A stretch of 14,712 nt of DNA from Chloroflexota bacterium. GTDB lineage: Bacteria; Chloroflexota; Dehalococcoidia; UBA2247; RBG-13-53-26. A model generated the notes under the pieces. That model was not told the DNA's origin. It searched no databases and saw nothing but the letters and a program-made list of their open reading frames with translations. Position numbers and translations under genes: made by a program. Below, in pieces: positions 1 to 5,101 of the stretch. Where the stretch lies: assembly GCA_003650185.1 (NCBI GenBank), contig QMOF01000028.1, positions 1 through 14,712 on the forward strand. Direction: 5' to 3'. Each line of letters opens with the position of its first letter. Position 1 is the stretch's first letter.

Positions 1-491
1 AGCCCACCTCCGTGTGCGTTGGGCAATTTGACCATCGCCAGCCAGAAGTCCTCGATCGCCCTCACCAGGTTCATGAACTGGTCAAGGTCGACTGGCTTGG
101 TGATGTAGCAGTTGACGTGCAGGTCATAGGCCTTGAGGACGTCTTCCTCCGCTTTGGAGGTAGTCAGCACCACCACCGGAATGCGCTTCAGTCGCTGATC
201 GTTCTTGACCTCCGCCAGCACATCCCGGCCGTCCTTCCTGGGCAGGTTGAGGTCCAGCAGGATCAGGTCTGGGCGCGGCGCATCCTGGTACTTGCCCTCC
301 CGGCGGAGGTATGCCAGCGCTTCGACACCGTCTTCCACCACATGAAGGTTGTTGCACACCTTGCCGTCTTTGAGCGCTTCCTTTGTCAGTCGCACATCTC
401 CCGGGTTATCTTCTACCAGCAGAACCTCAACAGGCTTGACGGTGCGGTAGGCATCAATGTCATTGGTCGACTGCTGCCGTTGTACCATCAT
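1..491 (-). CDS. Rcp1/CheY-like single-domain response regulator (3' end beyond window)
   Basis: This is a cytoplasmic phosphoacceptor receiver domain with no output domain in the visible 163 residues. It resembles cyanobacterial phytochrome partner Rcp1 and similar soluble regulators that pass signals by protein contact. Visible residues are the acidic pair E27-D28 in VLLVEDNPGD, phospho-acceptor D80 in LILLDLNLPRKDG, T110/T111 in VVVLTTS, and K132 in YITKPVDL, so the active site is complete. The longer loop around 60-75 and the NLPRKDG motif are typical of the Rcp1 subgroup. The start ATG at 491 has a GGAAGGA ribosome site a few bases upstream and overlaps the stop of a 39-codon ORF by four bases (ATGA). 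A second ATG follows directly at 488. The frame is open to base 1, so the C-terminus is missing, probably by only a few residues. Family assignment is secure; its partner kinase is unknown, and the kinase at 3051-4601 is a candidate only by proximity. Confidence 0.9.
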   Translation of the reverse strand, partial: MMVQRQQSTNDIDAYRTVKPVEVLLVEDNPGDVRLTKEALKDGKVCNNLHVVEDGVEALAYLRREGKYQDAPRPDLILLDLNLPRKDGRDVLAEVKNDQRLKRIPVVVLTTSKAEEDVLKAYDLHVNCYITKPVDLDQFMNLVRAIEDFWLAMVKLPNAHGGG

Positions 492-607
492 GAAGTCCTT
501 CCAATCCGTTTGCGCTCCAAACGATGTGGGGCGCCCATGAGCTGGACGCCTGCGCCCGGGAGTTCATGTACTGGGCCCATAATGCTATCCCCGTCGGGCA
601 TGGTCAT
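488..607 (-). CDS. 39-codon ORF translationally coupled to the receiver gene
   Basis: This short ORF (MTMPDGDSIM... to ...RKRIGRTS) has a near-ideal ribosome site, AAAGGAGG, at 616-623 with an 8-nt spacing to its ATG. Its stop TGA overlaps the start of the downstream receiver as ATGA, so ribosomes finishing here could reinitiate on the receiver. I recognise no domain. The product has no membrane segment, the second half is basic, and it has three internal methionines. It may be a real micropeptide, or a leader whose only job is to bring ribosomes to the next start. What is directly seen is the strong ribosome site and the overlap; that a stable peptide is made is inference. Confidence 0.45.
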   Translation of the reverse strand: MTMPDGDSIMGPVHELPGAGVQLMGAPHRLERKRIGRTS

Positions 608-679
608 GATGCCTTCCTCCTTTGCATGCCTTCCAGAGGTGCAGGAGTCGGATTGCTCTCGGGCAGCGTCTGGAAAGGG

Positions 680-694
680 CCGTAGCGACTACGG
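680..694. repeat. Short perfect hairpin
   Basis: CCGTAG, a CGA loop, then CTACGG: a 6-bp perfect stem that a flanking G-T pair can extend. It lies in the gap between minus-strand genes; no U-tract follows on either strand. Confidence 0.4.
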
Positions 695-778
695 TGCACA
701 CCAGTGCTTTTCGTGCAGGTATAGCTTACCCACGTAAGGACCAAACGCGCCTTCCGGCCACGATCATAGGATTGAGGC

Positions 779-804
779 GAGCCCATCGCAATGGGGCTCC
801 TACC
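779..804 (-). repeat. REP-like hairpin with 5' GTAG
   Basis: Read on the minus strand, GTAG is followed directly by GAGCCCC...GGGCTC, an imperfect stem-loop with a 6-bp core, two extra A-T pairs and one bulged G. A GTAG/GGAG tetranucleotide just 5' of an imperfect hairpin is the layout of REP elements mobilised by RAYT (TnpA-REP) transposases. Only one copy is in the window, so the assignment rests on form alone. Confidence 0.3.
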
Positions 805-815
805 GAGTTTGTCTA

Positions 816-827
816 GGTGCAAGCACC
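816..827. repeat. Short hairpin downstream of the FlaD/E-like gene
   Basis: GGTGC-AA-GCACC is a 5-bp perfect stem with a 2-nt loop, about 80 bp past the stop at 908 on the minus strand. It could help end or stabilise that transcript. There is no U-tract. Confidence 0.25.
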
Positions 828-907
828 CAAAACTACGACTGCCTTGGTCGCTCATCCCGGGATCAAGGAACAGCAAGAACCAACTCTCTTCCTGGACCAT
901 GTCGAAT

Positions 908-1384
908 TCAGGGTGTCCAGCTATCTGTTCCGGATGCCAGGGCAACGATGAACTGTCTGTCCTGGGCTTCAGTCTCTTCAGGCAGGGTCAGGTTAGGCTG
1001 GATCGGCGTCGCCTCTTCCTGGCCATTTTCATCGGTGTCGCTCGTGTCCGTCCGGGCCTCATCGCCGAGGTCAAAGAGTGGCTCCGGTCCATGCGAAGGG
1101 CCAGATCCCCCACCGGTGACTATGCCGTGCAACTCCAGGATCAGCCGACTCCAGGCACTGGCCATGTCCTTGTCAGGTTCTCCAGCAGCCTCACCAACCA
1201 CCTGGGCCAGTCGCACTATTCCGTCTCTCAGCTCAGCGGATATGGGTTCGCCGATGGCGTAGGTGTCCAGAAAGATGGGCAACTGGTCTGCGCCTACATC
1301 CCTTTTGGCCACCGAAACCCAGCGGATTAGATTGGCCAGCAGATTCACTCCTGACGTGGAATACGCCGTCCCTTCCCTTTTCAT
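908..1384 (-). CDS. Hypothetical protein with FlaD/E-like N-terminal domain and acidic tail
   Basis: This 158-residue soluble protein has two parts. Residues 13-62 are a helical segment with a tryptophan (W22), then VG at 30-31, LPIFLD at 35-40, Y42, and G-x-x-IS at 45-49, followed by a helix. This order and spacing resembles the C-terminal domain of archaeal FlaD/FlaE (ArlD/E), proteins that link chemotaxis signals to the archaellum motor. Residues 103-140 are a disordered linker rich in D, E, T and P. The start is set by AAGGGAGGT with a 6-nt gap to ATG at 1384; an ATG 11 codons upstream lacks such a site. It begins 39 nt after the degenerate receiver stops, so the two are probably co-transcribed, and an adaptor partnering a receiver is a natural reading. 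The domain match is by eye; a safe label is conserved hypothetical protein. Confidence 0.75.
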   Translation of the reverse strand: MKREGTAYSTSGVNLLANLIRWVSVAKRDVGADQLPIFLDTYAIGEPISAELRDGIVRLAQVVGEAAGEPDKDMASAWSRLILELHGIVTGGGSGPSHGPEPLFDLGDEARTDTSDTDENGQEEATPIQPNLTLPEETEAQDRQFIVALASGTDSWTP

Positions 1385-1423
1385 CTGCACACCTCCCTTA
1401 TCTCGTGCCGTCGTCACTCCGTA

Positions 1424-1837
1424 TCAGCCTGCGTTGCGCAGAGAGCCTCTGGAAACAGCATCACGGCGGCAAGTTTCCTCCATTCGATTGACCAGCTCTG
1501 GAATGCCGAAAGGCTCGGTGAGGTAGCCCTCAGCGCTCAGGTCGAGCCCCCTGACCTTGTCTTTTCCGGCACCCCAACTGCTGAGCATCATTATCGGGAC
1601 CTGAGAGCATTGCCGAAGGCGCAAGCACAACTCAATTCCGCTCATCGAGGGCATCATGATGTCCACGATAGCGAAGTCAGGCAGCGTGTGGCCAACCAGG
1701 GCGCGTAGCTCGTGACCGTCGGGCTTCGCCCGCGTTACCTGGTACCCCCTATCGCCGAGGTCCCGCTCAAGGAGCCGCACCAGCACCGGGTCATCGCTCA
1801 AGACCAGGACTCGCCGTGCCAGCGTCTTTACTGCCAT
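1424..1837 (-). CDS. Single-domain response regulator with degenerate active site
   Basis: This 137-residue receiver-only protein is recognisable from VLVLSDDP at 11-17, phospho-acceptor D59 in AIVDIMMPSMSG, S86 in IMMLSS, and the GLDLSAEGYLTEPF segment. Two key positions are changed: the first metal-binding acid is serine (S14), and the near-invariant lysine of the TKP motif is glutamate (E108 in LTEPF). In canonical receivers that lysine contacts the phosphoryl group and drives the switch, so this protein may be a constitutive or atypical receiver, or may respond weakly to phosphorylation. The start is ATG 1837, with AAAGGTGA 7 nt upstream; an ATG 11 codons earlier is less well placed. It has no output domain and is followed by the FlaD/E-like gene. 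The receiver fold is certain; altered function is inference. Confidence 0.9.
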   Translation of the reverse strand: MAVKTLARRVLVLSDDPVLVRLLERDLGDRGYQVTRAKPDGHELRALVGHTLPDFAIVDIMMPSMSGIELCLRLRQCSQVPIMMLSSWGAGKDKVRGLDLSAEGYLTEPFGIPELVNRMEETCRRDAVSRGSLRNAG

Positions 1838-1896
1838 TTGCCAATCACCTTTCAGGGTCTCTCCAGGCACAAGTAGGCTAGCACTGCCCCCATAAA

Positions 1897-1915
1897 CAGG
1901 GCATAAATGTCCCTG
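1897..1915. repeat. Inverted repeat upstream of the degenerate receiver
   Basis: CAGGG, nine bases, CCCTG lies 60-80 bp upstream of the receiver start, a distance suited to an operator. The inner bases (CAT...ATG) partly extend the symmetry. No known regulator is assigned. Confidence 0.25.
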
Positions 1916-2246
1916 AGTCTGACGTAAAAATGATGCAAAGAAAGAGACAGGCTGTGCACATCTTCCAGCCGCTTGCCAGAATGGGGATACAGAAGTTGCT
2001 ACGAACAGCTTCGCACAAGAAGCGCTATTGTTCGGGTCGAAAAACGTGCAGGATCATGGTGTCTCCCGGGGGACAAGAGCCAAGGCCTGCTCTCGACCGT
2101 GTACCGGCGACCCGTGGGCAGAAGCAAGTCCGAACTCAATGCAGAGTTAAGTCGGAGCTAAGGCCAGCCGGCCCCTGAGCTTCCCGTTGCGCACGGTTAC
2201 TGTGGACGGGAGCCTCGCTGCTCGCGTCAGCCAGGTCAACTGCCCC

Positions 2247-2262
2247 TGTCTCGCCCGAGACA
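2247..2262. repeat. 16-bp palindrome with perfect 7-bp arms
   Basis: TGTCTCG-CC-CGAGACA is perfectly symmetric apart from the two central bases. It could be a protein-binding site or part of a termination structure after the regulator gene. Confidence 0.35.
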
Positions 2263-2281
2263 CGCCAACCTGTCTGACCCG

Positions 2282-2314
2282 AGTCCTGCAGTGCATTCAG
2301 CCTCTTGCAGGACT
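2282..2314 (-). terminator. Hairpin after the response regulator gene
   Basis: AGTCCTGCA and its exact complement TGCAGGACT (9 bp) enclose a 15-nt loop, beginning 11 nt past the stop of the KdpE-like regulator. Position and stem length suit an end-of-operon structure. No U-tract follows, so intrinsic termination is unproven; it may instead protect the mRNA 3' end. Confidence 0.5.
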
Positions 2315-2325
2315 ACGAAATGCCA

Positions 2326-3054
2326 CTAACGAGGCTCCCCAAACTCCTTGAACCGGTAACCCAGCCCGCGCTCACTGAGGATATACTCGGGCTTCTTGGG
2401 GTCTTTCTCTATCTTTTGTCTCAGATACGTAACGTAGAGCCGGACGTAGTGGTCCTCGTCTCTATACTCGGGACCCCAGACCCGAGACAGCAGAGTCTCG
2501 TGGGTGAGCAGGCGCCCGGCGTTGCTCACCAGCTCGTAAAGGAGACGATACTCCGTGGGTCTCAGGCGGACCTCCTGGCCTCGTACTATGACCTTCCTCT
2601 GGTCGAAGTTGATGGTCAGGTCATCGTCCACAACCACCTCAGACCTGGTGGCCGCAGCCTTTCCCTCTGTCCTCCTCAAGACTGCTCTTATGCGTGAGAC
2701 CAGCTCCCTCGGGCTGAAAGGCTTTGTTACATAGTCATCGGCACCAAGGTCCAGGCCACGAACCCGGTCAAACTCCTCTCCCTTGACGCTCAAGAAAATG
2801 ACCGGCACCCCTGACACCTCGCGGAGCCTCCTCAATGTCTCGAAGCCATCCATATCGGGCATCATGATATCAAGGAGGACCAGATCGGGGAGACCATCGA
2901 CTGCCTTCTCCAGTGCTTCATAGCCGTCAGAAGCGCTGATGACATGGAATCCCTCAAGCTCCAGGTTCATCTTGATGAACTCTATCATCTTCGCCTCGTC
3001 GTCGACCACCAATATGGTCTTGTTTGAAGCCATAGCGTCTGTCAGACCCCTCAC
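2326..3054 (-). CDS. OmpR/KdpE-family DNA-binding response regulator
   Basis: This is a cytoplasmic transcription factor of 242 residues. It has a receiver (about 13-128) with D18-D19, phospho-acceptor D62 in LVLLDIMMPD, S89 and K111 in YVTKPF. An OmpR-type winged-helix domain (about 140-236) includes LRPTEYRLLYEL, the recognition-helix region LLSRVWGPEYRDEDHYVRLYV, and the wing motif ERGLGYRF. The WGPEY...HYVR...YLRQKIE stretch is especially close to KdpE, although no potassium-transport genes are nearby. The receiver active site is complete. The GTG start at 3054 overlaps the kinase stop as GTGA, which couples the two proteins. An internal ATG at 3033 (MASNKTILVVDD) gives a more typical N-terminus and is the alternative start. 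It is almost certainly the partner of the kinase at 3051-4601; its targets are unknown. Confidence 0.96.
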   Translation of the reverse strand: MRGLTDAMASNKTILVVDDEAKMIEFIKMNLELEGFHVISASDGYEALEKAVDGLPDLVLLDIMMPDMDGFETLRRLREVSGVPVIFLSVKGEEFDRVRGLDLGADDYVTKPFSPRELVSRIRAVLRRTEGKAAATRSEVVVDDDLTINFDQRKVIVRGQEVRLRPTEYRLLYELVSNAGRLLTHETLLSRVWGPEYRDEDHYVRLYVTYLRQKIEKDPKKPEYILSERGLGYRFKEFGEPR

Positions 3055-4601
3055 CCAGCACCCCGGCAGCGGGGCAGCGTAAGAGTGAACTGTGAGCCCT
3101 TCCCCAGCTGGCTAGTTACCCTGATGCTGCCTCCATGGGCCTCCAGAATATACTTGCAAATATACAAACCCAACCCTACCCCACGAATCCTCTGCACAGG
3201 ACCGCTATTCACCCTGTGGAACTGCTCGAAGATTCGGTCGACCTCTCGCAGCGGTATGCCTATACCTTCGTCAGCAACAGTCACCTCCACATGCTCGTTG
3301 CTCACCTTGCCTGTGACCCCTATCTCGCCGCCCTCCGGTGAGTACTTGACGGCGTTGTCAATCAGATTGGTCACCACTTCCTCAGTCAGTTCGGGGTCAG
3401 CGTACACTGCAGGAAAACCCGGCTCAAAAGAAACGGTGAAAGTATGGATCCTCGTCATAGTCTCAAACCTACGCACCACCTTGCTGACCAGAGATGGCAA
3501 TTGCAGCTCCTCTTTTTTCAGGGTGAGTGACCCGGTCTCGATGCGGGAGGCGAGGAGTAGCCTGCTCATCATCTTGCTCAGGCGATCGCATTCTCCCTCT
3601 ATCACCTGGAGACCTTCACGGAGCGTGGATTCAGTCCAGTTGCCGTCACTCCTGGCGAGAGTGCTGGTGTAGCCTTTGATAATCGAGAGTGGGGTCTGTA
3701 CCTCGTGGCCCAACATCGAAAGGAAGGTTGCCCTCAGGCTTTCGATCTCCCGCAAGCGGGTAATGTCTCGAACATTGATCACGGCATTTCGCGGCTGGCC
3801 CTCAGGGGATCGGATGATTGAGTACACCATGGACACGTCGATGTTTTGCCCGTCCTTAGTCTGGATTCTTCCCTGTTGTTCAGACGTCGAGCTGGCGTCG
3901 CCAGTCTGTTTCAGCATAGGGCATTGCGCTATGCATAGTCGGCTTCCGTCCCAACGCCGCAGGTTCAACACGCTGGAGCATTGCTTCCCCAGTACATCTT
4001 CCCTGGAGTAGCCGGTCAATCTCTCCATAGCTGAGTTGAAGCGGACTATCCGGCGCTGAGCATCGATGCTCATGATGCCCTCCGCACTGCCCTCCAGAAT
4101 AGACTCCACCCTCCTTTTCTCTTCAGCCAGGAGATAGGCCAGCCTGGCGTTCTGCACGGCAATGGCAGCTTGTTGGGCAAAGGCAGCCAAAATGGGCTGG
4201 TCTGCGCTCGAGAAAGCCGCGGCGTCGTAGGGCCGCAGCACATAGATCAGCCCAACGAATTCTCCACCGACTTGCAGCGGCAAGGCGATTATAGGATTCA
4301 GGGTCTGCCCTTTCTCCGAGGAAGGCAAGGGGAGCCGGTGGGTTTGAAGCTCGGACAGCAGATCAAAGCTCTCCCTGCTGGTCGCCAGGTCAGTTAGAGA
4401 CTCATCCATCAGCGTGCGCAGCCGATCGAGAGCCCTGGCGTCCAGGCCGCAAGACTCTGTAGCAACAAAGCGATGCTCGACCTCGGACCAGGTAGCCACC
4501 ACCCCAGCACTGCCTTGCAGGGCTTCGACAGCGGTATTCAGGATCATTTTCAGTGTAGCGTGAAGATCAATCTGCTCTGGTGTTGCTCTGGGACTTGGCA
4601 T
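3051..4601 (-). CDS. Soluble GAF-PAS sensor histidine kinase
   Basis: The protein has 516 residues and no membrane segment, so it senses an internal signal. Its order is a GAF domain (about 10-153), a PAS domain (about 163-285), a dimerisation/phosphoacceptor helix pair with H299 in LGHEVQTPL, and a HATPase_c domain with N-box N412/N416 (TNLIDNAVKYS), G1 DEGIGIP at 444-450, F-box FEQFHR and G2 GVGLGLY at 474-480. It autophosphorylates on H299 and passes phosphate to the regulator encoded next, whose start overlaps this stop. The phosphoacceptor box has HEVQTP instead of the usual HELRTP, but the histidine and proline are intact. The PAS domain carries C208, C223 and C227, a set that could bind metal or a cluster or sense redox. 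The start ATG at 4601 is preceded by AAGGAG. A sigma70-like promoter sits 59-87 bp upstream. Confidence 0.96.
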   Translation of the reverse strand: MPSPRATPEQIDLHATLKMILNTAVEALQGSAGVVATWSEVEHRFVATESCGLDARALDRLRTLMDESLTDLATSRESFDLLSELQTHRLPLPSSEKGQTLNPIIALPLQVGGEFVGLIYVLRPYDAAAFSSADQPILAAFAQQAAIAVQNARLAYLLAEEKRRVESILEGSAEGIMSIDAQRRIVRFNSAMERLTGYSREDVLGKQCSSVLNLRRWDGSRLCIAQCPMLKQTGDASSTSEQQGRIQTKDGQNIDVSMVYSIIRSPEGQPRNAVINVRDITRLREIESLRATFLSMLGHEVQTPLSIIKGYTSTLARSDGNWTESTLREGLQVIEGECDRLSKMMSRLLLASRIETGSLTLKKEELQLPSLVSKVVRRFETMTRIHTFTVSFEPGFPAVYADPELTEEVVTNLIDNAVKYSPEGGEIGVTGKVSNEHVEVTVADEGIGIPLREVDRIFEQFHRVNSGPVQRIRGVGLGLYICKYILEAHGGSIRVTSQLGKGSQFTLTLPRCRGAG

Positions 4602-4659
4602 CGCTGAGAGCGCTCCTTCGGGCGTCGATCACAGGAATAGCCTGGCAGGTTCTAATGCA

Positions 4660-4688
4660 ATTCTAACATTGCGCTAGCGTTATTCCAA
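4660..4688 (-). promoter_or_regulatory. Sigma70-type promoter for the kinase-regulator operon
   Basis: On the minus strand, TTGGAA (4688-4683) and TAGAAT (4665-4660) are separated by exactly 17 bp. They match the consensus at 4/6 and 5/6 positions. Transcription would begin near 4652, giving a leader of about 50 nt before the kinase ATG. Confidence 0.55.
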
Positions 4689-4700
4689 CACGGGCCCATC

Positions 4701-4706
4701 TATACT
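4701..4706 (+). promoter_or_regulatory. Probable -10 element of the groES promoter
   Basis: TATACT lies just upstream of the CIRCE-like operator, the usual arrangement where HrcA blocks the start site. No good -35 box is seen 16-18 bp upstream, so this is only a likely -10. Confidence 0.4.
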
Positions 4707-4715
4707 TGAAATTGG

Positions 4716-4742
4716 CTAGCACTCGAGGCATCGCAGTGTTAC
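4716..4742 (+). promoter_or_regulatory. CIRCE-like operator (HrcA-binding site) of groESL
   Basis: The left arm CTAGCACTC (8/9 of the CIRCE half TTAGCACTC), exactly nine spacer bases, and the right arm CAGTGTTAC (6/9 of GAGTGCTAA) lie 33 bp upstream of groES. CIRCE is the binding site of the heat-shock repressor HrcA, whose activity depends on GroEL. Sequence, spacing and position agree. The right arm is degenerate, so binding may be weaker than at a perfect site. No hrcA gene is in the window. Confidence 0.75.
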
Positions 4743-4774
4743 CACCGCTAGAAACAAAGGCAGAAAGGAGGAAC

Positions 4775-5086
4775 ATGTCAACCAAGGTGGAATCGGTGAC
4801 CAAGTTACAGCCGCTCGACGACAGAGTAGTGATCAAGCCGATCGAACGCGAGGAGGTAAGCAAAGGAGGAATCATTCTACCGGATACGGCCAAGGAGAAG
4901 CCTCAAGAGGGCGAGGTTATTGCCGTTGGCCCCGGCAAGCTCACCGAAACGGGAGACAGAGTGCCAATGAGCGTCAGGGTAGGGGACAAGGTACTTTACG
5001 CAAAGTACGCTGGCACCGAGATCAAGGTGAATGATGAAGAGGTGATCATCGTACGAGAAAGCGATATCTTGGCCAGAAGGGCCTAG
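4775..5086 (+). CDS. groES: Co-chaperonin GroES (Hsp10)
   Basis: The 103-residue protein forms the heptameric lid of the GroEL folding chamber in the cytoplasm. Family signatures are LQPLDDRVVIKPIEREE near the N-terminus, the mobile loop with SKGGIILPDTAKEKP that docks on GroEL, the GEVIAVGPGK motif, and the C-terminal GDKVLYAKYAGTEIKVNDEEVIIVRESDILA. It is a few residues longer than most homologues because of an N-terminal extension (MSTKVESVTK). The start is fixed by AAAGGAGG at 4764-4771 just before ATG 4775; the frame is open further upstream, but that part overlaps the operator. It is followed 15 bp later by groEL and is expected to be heat-induced through the CIRCE-like site. Confidence 0.98.
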   Translation: MSTKVESVTKLQPLDDRVVIKPIEREEVSKGGIILPDTAKEKPQEGEVIAVGPGKLTETGDRVPMSVRVGDKVLYAKYAGTEIKVNDEEVIIVRESDILARRA

Positions 5087-5101
5087 GGAAGGAGAGAGCA
5101 G

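Larger units (their letters stand above)
608..907. other. Intergenic region with several hairpins, no convincing gene
   Basis: About 300 bp lie between the FlaD/E-like gene and the 39-codon ORF. I see no ORF with a ribosome site and a recognisable product on either strand. The stretch holds several short perfect inverted repeats: 680-694, 779-799, 816-827, and the palindrome ATCCCGGGAT at 854-863. These could be processing or termination structures for the upstream minus-strand transcript, or REP-like elements. Confidence 0.5.
1838..2325. other. 488-bp intergenic region, no convincing gene
   Basis: This gap separates the KdpE-like regulator gene from the degenerate receiver gene, both on the minus strand. 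Short open frames exist on the plus strand (about 1930-2178), but they lack a ribosome site and any recognisable product. It contains a 9-bp hairpin just after the regulator stop, a 16-bp palindrome at 2247-2262, and an inverted repeat at 1897-1915 near the receiver start. It probably holds a terminator for the upstream operon and a promoter for the receiver; I found no convincing -35/-10 pair. Confidence 0.5.

Noticed and set aside
12..737. 241-codon plus-strand open frame at the left edge
   Set aside because: It is antisense to the Rcp1-like receiver, whose minus-strand translation has all receiver motifs; the plus translation has no recognisable features.
604..945. 113-codon minus-strand frame between the FlaD/E-like gene and the 39-codon ORF
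   Set aside because: It starts inside the FlaD/E-like gene, lacks a ribosome site, and has no recognised domain or protein-like pattern.
1876..1885. Second copy of GGCTAGCACT, half of a CIRCE site, upstream of the degenerate receiver
   Set aside because: The complementary arm at 9-bp spacing is absent, so it is probably chance rather than an HrcA site.
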